A stretch of DNA of 64,000 nucleotides from the NCBI GenBank assembly GCA_943704525.1, contig CALSCQ010002712.1, positions 28,907 through 92,906 on the forward strand, given 5' to 3'. Source of the DNA: Pigoraptor vietnamica (taxonomy: Eukaryota; Opisthokonta; Filasterea). Each line of letters starts with the position of its first letter. The first letter of the stretch is position 1. Positions 40,519-52,375 of this stretch are shown here, in pieces. The notes under the pieces are model-generated. The model was given only the letters and a program-made list of their open reading frames with translations. It was not told where the DNA came from and made no database searches. The translations under genes and the position numbers were made by a program.

Positions 40519-43500
40519 TTACTTCATTCGTTCGTCGCGCGGGAAAAGGCCGTGCATGGCCACCGCCTTCATCCACGCGTGCAGGCGTTTCTTCAGCCAC
40601 TTCCCCTTTGGCGTGTCCCACACACCAACGCCAACAACTTCCTCGCCCAATATCCAGTCCTGCGACCACTCCATAAACGAAGAAATGTCGATGGGAGCGG
40701 GACGAGTCAGCACCGCAATGCGCCCCTCGGCGCGCGTTCGGTCCTTCTCAATCGCTCGCAGCGGAGCCGCACTGGGATCACGAGCGACAGATTCGTGCGC
40801 CAAGTGGGAGCGAAACAACGCCGAGAAGCACCGCTCGTCCGGCACAATGCCGGCGTCCCGCATGCGACGGAACCACTGCGCGGCATTGTCGCGGTCGCCA
40901 ATACGGCCAAACGCGCTGATGAGGCCCGTGTAGGCGTGCAGGTCCAATGCGCAGTCCACATGCGGCGCCCTGCCTGTCAGCAGCGACGCAATCTTCGTAG
41001 TCGCGGCGTCCGCCGATAGCTTCACGGGTAGCCCGAAGCCAGCGTCTGCCGCATTGTTCACGAGCCAGGCGGCGAAGGCAGCGTTGTTGTACCTCAGCGC
41101 CGCCTTGAACGCGATGAAGAAGTCGCGCTGCCCCAGCGAAACGCGCCGCCACGCGCAAATCCACGCAACACTCTTCATGCCGTGCTTGTCATTTAACGCC
41201 GCGCACATGCGGAGCAGCGTGAATCGTATCGAAGGGTCGAGCCGCGGCACGTCTGATATTCGCTGCGGCCCCCTGCCATCGCCCGTGGGTCGCCGCCGCA
41301 TTCCCATGCGCACCTTAAACGCGTCGTGCGACATGCGTTCCCAAAGCCAGAGCACACGCCGAAACTCCTCGATGCCTTGCTTCTTATGCACAGCTTGGGC
41401 GGCGGCGAGCATGTCAGCGTCGGTCAGAAGAATGGCCGGCAAGTGCCAGTAAGGATCGGCCGAGTCGCGGGCGGATGCGACGGCGCGAATGGTCCCTTCA
41501 AAGAGCCGGAGGTCGCCGACGCTAATCGCCAAATTCACGTAGCTCTTTGCCACGGCCGTTGGGACATACATGTTCGCCTTCGCCATCCACGAGAGCGATT
41601 CGTACGCAGCCGTTGCGTTGGAAGTGGCGACGCACATCCGCCCGACATGCTCAAACACAACGGGGCTCACGGAGACGCCGTAAGACCTCAGCATCGCAAG
41701 AGCGCCGTTGAGGAAAGTCACATCGCGCCTGCCCAATGCAAGCACAAATCGGCTCGCGCCAGCGACGGAGGGGACCACCCCGCCCGCTATCAAGTGGGCG
41801 GCGACCGAAAGCGCATCCTCTTCGCGTCTTGCGCGGACGCACGACCTCGCCATGTGCGTCAGCAAATGCCCCGCGGTCAAATCTCCAAACGAGGCCTGAG
41901 CAGCACGAAGCAGCGCCCCAACATCGCCCGTCGCTACGGCGGCGTCAATGTGAGACAGCGCCGCGTCCGCTCGCTTCGATCGGGGCGCGTCCGGCGTATC
42001 GACGCTCTCGTCGACCGCAGCGGGAGCCTTCGAACTTGCAGTAGATGCTGCAACCGTATTGTGCGGCACCACGGCAACCGACTTCGCACTCCCGGATGTC
42101 GCAAGCGCCAAGGCACCAGCATCGTCCGCCGGCGGGGTTTTGCGCACGGTCTTGCGCGATTTCTCGCTCGCGGACGGCGTTTTCTCGCTCACGGACGGCG
42201 TTTTCTCGCTCACGGACGGCGGTTCCTCGCGGACGGGGGCCTCCGCAACAGCCCCGCTTTCCACGGCGTCGAAAATCGCCTGCGCTTTGTCGATGCCGGC
42301 GTCGAGGAGATTCGTCGCGATGGTCTTCCAAGTGGCGTCGTCCACCACCACGCCGGCTGCCTCCGCGCGCGCAGCGGCTCGCAGGAGATGTCCGCGCGGC
42401 GCCTTGTCCGCGCGCGCACTGGCAACCATGAGCGCCTTGTATGCCTCAGGAGGACACGTACGCCCCACCCGCAACGCATGGTCCAAGAACGCAGAAGCCG
42501 CGACCAGCGCTCGCACGGGCACCCTTGGTTTCTCCCCGCCTTGCTCCGCGCGAGGCGTCATGAGTCCCCGCAGAAAATGCGGCAGGATATCTCCCGAGCT
42601 AACATTCAGCGTGGCCGACGCCTGGTCCAGACGCGCGTGCATGCCCGGCAGCCATTCCTCGATGGGCAACTCCAGTAGTGAAGCCGTTGCACGCTGGCCC
42701 AGCCGCTCGACGTAGGTGGGCACAAAATCCCTGTCGGGGGCACCGAAACGCAGCAAGAGAGCTTGCAAAAACGCGCCCTCGCAATCATCAAGGCGACCGG
42801 TTACCGCTTCGATCACGCAACGCTGGAGCGTGGCCGCGGGAAATCGCGGGATGACCGCAGCACTCGGCGAGATGGACTCCTTTGGGAGTGGTGGGTCCAA
42901 CGGTCGCCGCATCAAGCGAAAAACGCGGATTACGCCCTCCGAGTCGCCGTTGCGGAGGAGCGCGTAGAGGGCAAGGGCACCGGACGCTTCGTGCAGCGTG
43001 TGGCTGTACCTCTCCATGTCTTCCAGGAGTCGCGAAATGCGCAGGTACTCTCGAGCACTGCGCAAAGAGACACGCGATTAGCAAAGAGCAAGAATGCGAC
43101 ACATGTGTCCCAAGACCACCGCGAGCGCATACAATTTTCGCACACACACGATCAGGAAGCCGGTATGCGAAATAAAAGCCTCAAAATCAGCAACGGTGGC
43201 GTCGAGCAGGGCGGGGACAGACGGAGTATTGGACACGCGCAACACAATGCAGACACGCACGCACCGAGCTGCAGACATGACCATCGTGCGATGCAGCGCT
43301 TCCGTCGGCGGGATATCGCCGCGCCTCAGAGTCGCGGTAACGGCCTCGAGTGCCTCAGTGCCCCATCCTCCACGCCGAGCGTCGCCGGATATGAGGGTCG
43401 CAAGCAACGATCCATCCACGTGCACGCCGTCGTGCACGAGCGAGTCGATCAGCTCCAGCATCTCTTCTTTGCCCTTCGGCGCAAACCACGGCCTCTTCAA

Positions 43501-45216
43501 GAGGGCCTTCACGCCGTTCGGGGACGGCGTAACGCCGAGGGATGACATGGACGACAGCACCTCGAAGACAGCGCGTGGGTCGTCGATCTCGGCGTATAGC
43601 TGAAGCAGGTTGTCGAGCATTTCCCCGTCCGCCTCGAAACCGTGCAGGCGCATCGCCGCGAGGACAGCCTCTGCGAACTGCGCGTCGTGGAGGCGGTGCG
43701 CGCAAGCGGTGAGCGTGCCGAACGTGCACAAGTCCGGCGCAAATTCTCCCCGCTTCATGCTGTCGTAGAGAGCCGGAATGGACGCGGCGTCGCCAGCACG
43801 CAGCGCGGCTCCCATCATGGCATTGTACGTGCGCGTATCCAAAGCGACACCGTCCTTCCCCATCTGCACCACCACGTGTGACGCGGCCGTCTCCCACTCG
43901 ACACCCTGCGCCGCGGTTTGCGTTATCATATCACCAGGAATCATGGACGCGCGACATCTCAAGCCATGAAGACACAAAGACAAACAAGACGAGCGCAGCA
44001 AATGCACAACAGCAGCTAGAACCCACTTGCTTTTGCAATGCCCCCAAGAGTGCAATGTAAGCCGCGCCTTCGAGCGCGTTTCCCCTCTCTTTTTTCCACT
44101 CGATAAACGCCTCGATCGCCTCCCCGTTCCCTGCGGCGCCGAGTCCTTTGCACACAACGGAGCATGTAACGACGTTGGGCGTACAGCCGACTGCCGCCAT
44201 GCGTGCAAGCGCGCCGCGCATATCCCCTTGTTCCAGCAAATCGCTAAACGGGGCGGGCTGTTTGCCTCCCGCGTTCGCCGGCATAGCGGAACGGACGAGG
44301 GATTGCCACGGGGAAGGCACGGGCGGATCGTACGCGTAAGTAGCGCCCAATTGATTGGCCGTTCCGTTCGGCGGCGCTTGAAGGAGGTGCTGTGGAGGAC
44401 AGTATGCGTGTTAAAGCACTAAAGCGTGCACACGCGCGCGCGCACGCACTCGCACTCGGACAAGCACATGAACGAGAGTTGAGCGCGCGTGGATAGATGT
44501 CGAGAGAGAAGGGCAGATAACAGAAGCATTGCACGCGAATGGCTTTCTGTGAAGCGTCACAACTCACGTTGACGTATATGTCCAACATGGCGGTAAACTG
44601 CCCAATCGTTGGCTGCCGTCCCCGCGCCAACACACCGGCCTCGATTTTGCGGACGAACCACGCGCGCCGATTTGGGTTAATATCCGCGCGGCCGATGTCA
44701 CTGAGGACTTCGTTCACGGTTTCCTCCGGCACAACTTCCATGGCAAAAATGTTCTCAATGCGCTACGGGAGCAGGGGTGGACGGGACCAGGATAAGAAAA
44801 GGAGGAGCGGATTCACGCACACACTGAAGCGACCCAACGGATACCACCACCACCAGTGACGACAAGCGCACCTCCTGCAGCGCCGGCCCCCAGGAAAACC
44901 CTCCCGTCGGTGGCTTGTCACGTGCGGGCGCGTGCGCGGTCGTCGGCGCATCTCGTCCATGGCGCGGGATACCGGCGCTTTTCGCGATGTTACTTGCCGG
45001 AGCGGCCGCGCCTAGTGTAGAATTGACGAAAACAGCAGCGGCTCCTCCATTCGCGTGGACGGACCGCACACGACTTTCTTGAGCAACTTCATCCTGCACC
45101 CCATGCCGAGCGACACTACTGGAGCTCGCCCTCGACGTTAACTGCGTGCGCACGCGCCTCGACACCACAACACCGCGCCGACATAGCGCAGCCAGAGGAC
45201 GGCGCAGCACCCACAT
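40519..45216 (-). CDS. Large pentatricopeptide-repeat (PPR) protein, probably mitochondrial
   Basis: PPR proteins bind organellar RNA and act in processing, stability or translation. Exons 45216-44872, 44762-44568, 44389-44027, 43905-43265, 43057-40519 give 1360 aa. The N-terminus (MWVLRRPLAALCRRGVVVSRRVRTQLTS, rich in Arg, no acidic residues) looks like a mitochondrial presequence. PPR-like helical pairs include MRGALARMAAVGCTPNVVTCSVVCKGLG, ALDTRTYNAMMGAALRAGD and, near the C-terminus, ALDLHAYTGLISAFGRIGDRDNAAQWFRRMRDAGIVPDERCF. A middle linker has a small tandem repeat of about ten residues (SVSEKTP, SVSEKTP, SASEKSR). I do not recognise a one-to-one orthologue. The true start is probably the ATG at 45216, since the slightly longer frame has no earlier ATG. 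Confidence 0.85.
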
Positions 45217-45971
45217 AGTGGCTGCCACGCAATTAAGGTGGCGCCCGTGACGACGCCATGCGATCCTGCAATAAAAATATAAGGGCAGTTATAAAAAAAA
45301 ACGCTTCGGCCACAAAAAACACACGTGAAAATGAAATGCGCTGTTACTGAATCGGAACTGAATCGAAAAATTAGCGTGTGTAACCGTAATCTATTTTTGG
45401 TTGTCCGCCCGTTGTTGTGGTCACGCCCCAAGTCACGCCACACTGCACGGCGCACACGTCGTGTCGGCGATTGAGATGCCGTTCGCACGCACGCGACCCC
45501 GCAAGTAGTCGAGACACACGAGGCAGCCGAAAAGGACTTCCTCTCTCCTCTTCTTCACCTTACGCACTCTCCTCAACACTTTCTCTATTGCGCACAGCTC
45601 GCGCAAACACGCATCTCGGTTTTTCCGTTGGAAGCTTCCGCGTACCTTGCAATTTTTTCCGTCGTCAACAGTCGGCAATTGCTTACGTTTTTTTCCGACG
45701 CGTCCTTCTCATTCTTGGACATCTCGAGAGAGAGAGAGAGAGAGAGAGCGCCTCCTCGCCTCATCCGTTTTGTTGGGGCCTGCGCCACACTCGTGCTAGT
45801 TGCGGACCCATGTCCGACTGGGGACGGAAGTTACGATGAGCGCGCCATCAGGTGGCGTGTGGTGCGGCACCTCGGCGTGATTGACACACCCGTGCGCACT
45901 TTTGCGCATCGAACAAAGCGCGTCGCGCCCTGCTGAGCCGTGTCGCCCCGCGGCGCTCGGCAGACGCGGCC
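45217..45971. promoter_or_regulatory. Divergent promoter region PPR / CLEC16A
   Basis: About 755 bp between divergent starts. It contains a locally A+T-rich piece (45270-45400) and a (GA)n tract. No coding signal recognised. Confidence 0.45.
45726..45748. repeat. (GA)n microsatellite
   Basis: About eleven GA units in the region upstream of the CLEC16A-like gene. Confidence 0.9.
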
Positions 45972-46858
45972 ATGTTTTCGCGCTTTTCGGAAGCCCTCGG
46001 GCGCTCCAAGAGCAAACTGTCGCTTGATCATCTCAAGTGGGTATTGGAGTGCGCTCTCGTGTCTCCATCTATGCTGTAGAAGAGGGGATGATGGCACAGT
46101 GAATCGCACTTTGGAGCGAAGTTCATGGGTGCTGTTTCGAGCGCCCTTATCCTCTCTGACGCTGCCGTTGTTAATGTTGTTGTGCCTTGCGTGTCCATAG
46201 GTACCTTCACACGGTGCTCGTCCGCAACTCGGTCGTCACGGATGGCAACAAGGCGCTTCTCGTGGAGACGCTGCGCTCCATTGCCGAGATACTCATCTGG
46301 GGCGACCAGAACGACAACCGCGTGTTTGAGTGAGTGGCGCAGCGTCATCATGAGCATCTGCCGTTCCGAATGGGTCTTGGGAATAAGTCTCGCTCCTCCT
46401 TTTCTTCGATGCTCGTGGAAATGCGTGCTTGGGCCGCAATGGCCTTTAGCTAGCAGTATTCTCCTCTCTGCGCCTGTGGGGATGTTCGCAGAGCAAGTGG
46501 ATCGCTCGCAGATTATATGTGAATCGCGTTGCAGAGGGTGCCAATTTCTCACCGCTGTATCCATTCGTTCCTCCTCCCCGATGCTCAGTTTTTTCCTCGA
46601 GAAGAACATGCTGTCGTTCTTTCTCCGCATTCTGAGCCAACGCACGGGGCGATACGTCAAGGTGCAGCTTCTCCAGACACTCAGCATTCTGTTTGAGAAC
46701 ATTCGGAACGAGACGTCGATATGTGAGTGGCTGCCGAGTGTCGCCGATTTGTGTATGGACCGCGCCGCCCGCCGTTCTCTCGGTTGACTCGCATTGTTAT
46801 TCTTTCGCACGACGCACTCACACATCTTCATACACGTACACACACGCGCGCACTCACA

Positions 46859-46916
<58 letters not shown>

Positions 46917-49900
46917 GACTACCTCTTGTCGAACAACCACATCAACGAGATCATCGTCCACAAGTTCGACTTTTCCGACGAGGAGGTGTTGGCGTACTAC
47001 ATTTCGTTCATCAAGACGCTCTCCCTCCGCCTCAACACGCACACGATCCACTTTTTCTTCAACGAGGTGCGTCGCACGTGCCCTCTTCCTGCTCTCAGCG
47101 CTTGCATTAACGGCGCACGGCGGGCGTGCATCAACGTTAGTCCCGCCGGTTCCAAACGGCCGGCTACAAACGGTTGTGTTCACCGCTCTAAGTTTTGTTC
47201 CACGCTCTCCGCGCAGCACTTGCACGATTTCCCTCTCTACACTGAGGCGATCAAGTTCTTCAACCACCACGAAAGCATGGTTCGCATCGCCGTGCGAACG
47301 CTGACACTCAACGTATACAAGGGTGGGTCTCGTGCAATGGGCGCGTGTGTCCGATGTTGTTTGCGTCGTGAGTCTGCGGGACCTCGGCTTCTGAGACGCG
47401 CGATGTAATCCGCAGTGGACGATACGAACATGCTGAGCTTCATTCTGAACAAGACGGCCGTGCCGTACTTTTCGAACCTCGTGTGGTTCATTGGTAGCCA
47501 AAGCCTGGAGCTCGACGAGTGCGTCAAGACGGACGCTGAGTGAGTGTCCGGTGTCACCACACTCCCCTTACCCCTCTACAATTACCCCCTCTTGCACTGC
47601 CATGTGTGTTTTGGGCGTTGTGGAAGCGGTTTGCACGTTGGCGTCGCATGCGATCGCTCACGTGACGGAGAAAAATGCGCGTGGCAGCGAATTGACCCTT
47701 GTCTCTCTCTGTTTATCGCAGCCACCTCAGGCGTAACAGGCTAGACGAACTCGTGGCGGAGCACCTCGACCATCTCCACTATCTGAACGACATCATGTCT
47801 TTGGGCATCGAACCGTTGAGCCAGTGCCTCTCGCACCACCTGCTGAAGAAACTGTTCCTCCCGCTCTACGTCTTCAACCTCGCGCGCCCGCAGCAGTCGG
47901 GCGATTCGGTTGGTGTTCCAATGGTGCATGGCTCTGCATATGCTATGTATCGGAGTTGAGGGCGATGTCTTATCAGCGTTTTCCCTCCGTGCAGGATCCC
48001 ACTGCGTCTCTGAGCCCATTGCTCTCCCTGTTCCTCCTCTCGCACGTCTTCCTCATTTTCACGTACCGACCACTCGTGTCGTCTTTGACCGACGCCATCT
48101 TGTGCGGTAACATGGACGCTGCGCCATGGACGCACGGGCGGTTGGAGGCGCCGTACGTTCTCGGCCGCACGCAGGCGACGCCGGACGAACGCGCGGCGCA
48201 AACTCCCGTGGACATTCCCATGACGCCCGTACCCAATTCGTCCGTACGCGCCCCTTCGTCGCTCGCCTCGAATTCGACGACGTCCATCACGTCGACACAG
48301 AGTTCGAAGAGAGACAGGGCAGTTTCCAAGCGTGTGCGTGACGCGCGCGCGGAGGCGAACGAAGCGAAGGATGCGCTTCCGGAGGAAAGCCTGGCGGCCC
48401 CCACCCCTCCCACGTCCATACCGTCGAGTGGGCTCGTGTCTTCGAGCGGCAGTGCGCTCGCGGCGGCCGCGAACGGCCTTTCCGCGACGTCGGAAGTGGG
48501 CAGTCCCGTCGTGAGCTTTGCGGACAGTGGCATATCGACAGCCGATGCGCCGACGGTACCGCCCAGTGCCGCGCCGCAGCCGCGTGGCGATTTGGAGGCT
48601 CCCCTCGTTGGCAAGATGGGCCGTTCTGCAAGCGATGGCGACAGCATATTGGTTGGGCGGACGTCGTTTGGGACGGTATTTCGCGACGCGCTCTTCCGCT
48701 ATCTCGACTGCAGCAGTGGGGACGTGAATGCGCTGTCGGCGCTCTGCCTTGTGTACTCGATGGTGCGCAACCAAGGCATCCCGCGGCAGCTGCTCGAGGT
48801 GGCGGAGATGTGCCCGCAGCGCCTGCGCAAGGCCAAAATGCTGCTGGTGGGTGTGCGCCGCTCCCTATCTGTCAAAAAATAGGCCATGCGATTGCCCCGT
48901 GAACGTAGCTTAAGTGTCGGGGCGTTTTTGCCGCACATGCATGTTAATCTCGTTTCCATTTGCAACGCGCAGGATGAGCTCACGTCGCGGTGTTCTTCGC
49001 CAACGATCTCGTTTATCGACGGCGACGACGGCGCCGAGAAGGCGAGCCAGAAGTCGGGCGGAAAGGAGGCGAAGGAGGCCCTTGCGGACGGGTCGGCCGC
49101 GGGTGGCGACGACAGCGAATCTAATGCCGCCGTGCGCGACCGAAGCGTGTCGGACTTTTCGGAGCAGCGCAAAGAGCGGGCGTCAATGGGTGGCGGCGAG
49201 GAGTCTTCCGGGGTTTCTAGGGTGCGTGTCCTGCCGAACCCGTCGCGCGAGGACCGTGTCGTCGTGTTTTGTGCGTGTTGTGCTAATCATTTCCGGAAAT
49301 GTTTGTACGCAGAGTCCGTACAACTCGGCGCTCGTGGAGCGTTTGTTACAGATACTCTACAGCGCAGTGGGCCAAGACAGCCGCGTGCGACTCGTGACGC
49401 TCGAGATGGCGATTGCCCTCCTCCAAGAGCTCGTCTACTTCAACGGCGCGTCGCCGTGCCTCAACGACGCCCACATGGGGCTTGTCGAGGTGTGTTTTGA
49501 GTGCATGCGCGTACCGTCCTCCTCCCATTTATTCGGAAGCCAGCACCCACCCTATCGTTGTTAAGAAGGATGAGTAGCCGTGCAATGGTGTGCTGACCCG
49601 CTTATCTCTGTGCAGGATGTTGTGGCGATGAGCACGGAGCAGTTGCGCGGCGTGTGCAAGGGCACCACCGACGACATGTTCCTCGACGTCTTTGAGGCCG
49701 AGTGGGCGGCGATGCGACCGGTGAACGTAGAGTATCTCATGATGGACCCCTCCATTCTCCTCCCGCCGGCCAGCACCCCCCTCACGCTGATCGAGTTTTC
49801 GAAGCGGCTCCCGTGCGGCGAGGTCGAGAAGACTCGGCGCGCCATTCGCGTGTTCTTTTTGCTGCGGAGGTTGCTGCTGACGCTGCGCCGGGCGAAGGAG

Positions 49901-50604
49901 ACCGAGCTGCCCCTCGCGGATGCCGCTGATCCCGTCAAGATCAACGATGTTCTCGATCTCAGTGAGTGTGGCGCTAGAGGGCGTGTGACGCGTCTCCGTG
50001 AAGTCAGGATTCCGTTGATACACACCTGCGGATTTCTGCTTTGAGTTGTCTCTCCAGCGTAGTTCTCTCCGGCGTTACTCGCTTAGCGTGCCCGCCACTG
50101 ACTACCCGCTCTCTCTCGCCGTCCACAGACAACAGCGACTTGATTGCGTGCCGCGTGACGGACGCAGCGCGACCGGGCGTCTCGGTCACTCGTTTTCTCG
50201 TCATCGACATGGCGCGCCTTATCCTCGTCGAACCGGACACTACGCGGCTCGGCTGGGGCGTCGTACGGTTCGTCGCATTCCTGCAGAACGTCGAAACGGC
50301 ATCGGATAAAGTGGACCCTCGTGTGCTCACCGTCACAGTCTACGCGGCCGCGCGCCCCACCGTAACGCCGACCCCCGGCGCGCCTCCTCCGCCCGCACCC
50401 GCCGCGACGTGGTCGGGCAGTTTGCTCTTCGACGACCACATTCGCTGTCTCGCCGCTCGCCAGTACCTTGAAAAGGGACGCAGCGAACTGCGTGCGCGGA
50501 AGATGAGGAAGGTCGCGAACCTCCTCGGCATTGAGGGGGGTGCCGTGCGCCACCCGTCGCAGCAGCAGATTCTGCTGGCGGAGGCCATGCAGGCGCCGCT
50601 CTGA
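45972..50604 (+). CDS. CLEC16A: CLEC16A/Ema endosomal autophagy and mitophagy regulator
   Basis: CLEC16A (Drosophila Ema, plant TT9) is a peripheral endosomal membrane protein needed for endosome-lysosome maturation, autophagy and mitophagy. Twelve exons: 45972-46036, 46201-46329, 46589-46722, 46918-47066, 47217-47322, 47416-47539, 47722-47908, 47995-48846, 48973-49221, 49313-49489, 49616-49961, 50129-50604, giving 997 aa. The N-terminal FPL domain is very well conserved: [87 protein letters not shown] and [15 protein letters not shown]. The centre (about 330-620) is Ser/Thr/Ala-rich and probably disordered. The C-terminal part shows helical blocks and LIACRV plus a proline-rich insert. There is no C-type lectin domain, as in all orthologues despite the name. 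Confidence 0.94.
46862..46912. repeat. (CA)n microsatellite in CLEC16A intron
   Basis: Twenty-five CA units directly before the acceptor CGCAG of the exon starting at 46918; here the repeat forms the pyrimidine-poor 3' part of the intron. Confidence 0.95.
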
Positions 50605-51024
50605 GATTGCACTCGTTGCGTTTCGTCTGTGCGTCGTGTCTAATCCGTTGCGTGCGCGCGCGTGCGTCTGCAGTCGTAGCTTGCGTTTGTCGTTTCGTTG
50701 GTCCGTATCGTAAGGTGCGCGTGCGTCCGTTGCTGGTCGCCGCGCAACCCGCTTTGTGGCCGTCGCGTGACGGTGGGCTTTTCTTTCGCTCTCACACACA
50801 CACACTCTTGTAATTTTGCATCGACTCGATGGATGACTGCCTATTGTACTGAGGTCTCTCGTACTCTGGAGCAGGAGAGAGATAAACAGTTTTTCGGAGA
50901 AAGCAAAAACGTTCTCACACTCTTTGTTGGGGTGCTATTGCAGGCATGCGATTCCACATGGCACGCTGCGCACCCCTCACAACCGTCGCCTACGACCATT
51001 CCAAAAAAAAAAATAGAAGACAAA
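50605..51024. other. Convergent intergenic gap CLEC16A / BIR gene
   Basis: About 420 bp between facing stop codons; both 3' UTRs should lie here. An A-tract at 51003-51013 lies just beyond the BIR stop. No gene seen. Confidence 0.55.
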
Positions 51025-51655
51025 TCACGCAACCAGGCCCTCGAGTTCGCTCCGCGTCGCCCTCGCAGTCTCCGCAAAGCGCGTGATGAGCGCCTCCGCG
51101 GCGGCCACGAGTCGCTCGCTCTCGGCGTCGCAGCGGCGCTTCAGATAGTCCTCGACCGTCTCGTTGGGCAAGGGCGGGAGATCGGCGAAGATTTCCGGCA
51201 GCCTCTGCTGCAGGGGGACTGTACCCACAGCCCGCGCAGGACCCGACGGGGCAACTGTCAACGTCGCAATGTATGCGCACGTGGGGGCGTGCTTCTTGTG
51301 CTCGGCGCTGTAGCGAGGACATTGTAGTGCCCGTGTCAGTTAGGTTTCGCGGGCGCGCGCACAGCACAGCGGTCACATGACACATACATGGGGTCGTCCT
51401 GCGGGTCCCAGCCATCGAGACCCTTCGCACACGAGAAGCACTGCACGAGATCAGGGGAATCGTCCGTCGGGCAGTGGAAGAAACCGGCGCGGGCCATCTG
51501 CGACAAACGCGAAGGGCATCTCACGTGAGTGAAAATGGCTCACTCTTCACACACTCGCTATCGGCCTTAACACTTACCGCGGCGGGAGTCACCTTGCAGT
51601 CCGGAGGCAGCGGCCAGCGCACAAACGACGCCAGGCGGCTCTTCTCGCTCGTCAT
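51025..51655 (-). CDS. BIRC5: Survivin-like single-BIR protein
   Basis: Survivin is the BIR subunit of the chromosomal passenger complex; it reads phospho-H3T3 at centromeres with INCENP, borealin and Aurora B. Exons 51655-51578, 51497-51388, 51307-51025 give 156 aa (human survivin 142). One BIR domain: [59 protein letters not shown], with the zinc ligands CxxC, H and C all present and spaced as in survivin. The C-terminus is a long Ala/Glu/Arg helix (DAESERLVAAAEALITRFAETARAT) like the survivin helix that bundles with INCENP and borealin. There is no RING or CARD, so a mitotic rather than an apoptotic role is more likely. The start Met is the first ATG of the open frame; a longer N-terminus on an upstream exon cannot be excluded. 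Confidence 0.85.
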
Positions 51656-52375
51656 GTCCTGCTTTGCATACAAGTAAGATTTTGTGCACCCCAACGCGCT
51701 CTCCCATTCCCATTTCACCGCGAAATAAAGCGCAAGACTTCAGTTCGACACCTCACCTTCATTCTCGAACAAGGCGCGTTGTTTCCGCCCCCCGCGAACA
51801 ACTACAGAGTGTGTGTTTTTTTTTTTTTTTTTATGCTCCGGCTCAATTTGCATGCAAACCATTTTCAAATCCAAAAAGACGCGCCGCAGTGCAAATTCGA
51901 CCGAGATCTCGGCACACAATATTCATCCGAGAGCTCGCTAATTATTCCTTAGCAACCGTCACCACCTGAGTCACCGTACACCGACTACACACATGTGCCG
52001 ATACACACGCGCAGCTCTGGGGGCTTGCAGCGTCCCTCTCGCTTTCAACTCGCACTGACACAGCAGCACCGCTGTCGTATTGTGCACGTGAGACCCTCGC
52101 TCACTCACACCCGTCCGCTGTTTCACTCTGCTAGACCGCTCCGGTCGTCGCAGCGGTCCAATCACAAACCCCCAGAACGCCCTCAAAAGGCTGTCTGCCT
52201 CGTTCACTGCGGCATCTAATTGCGGCGGCCTGCGGTGCGTGCGCGGCGTCTGTCGTTTTCCCCTAGGAATGCGCTCCGTGTTCGTCGTCGCCGACATGTA
52301 GGGACGCCGACAGTAGTCTTTGTGTGACGCGCGCTGCGGGCGGCCAGGCCTCGGCCGCGCTCTCCCGCGGGAAAA
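51656..52375. promoter_or_regulatory. Divergent promoter region BIR / WD40-HEAT gene
   Basis: About 720 bp between divergent starts, with a T17 tract at 51816-51832 and a mildly A+T-rich flank to about 51950. No coding signal recognised. Confidence 0.45.

Noticed and set aside
48886-49500. Separate open frame across the CLEC16A centre
   Set aside because: It is exon 48973-49221 of CLEC16A plus read-through of flanking introns.
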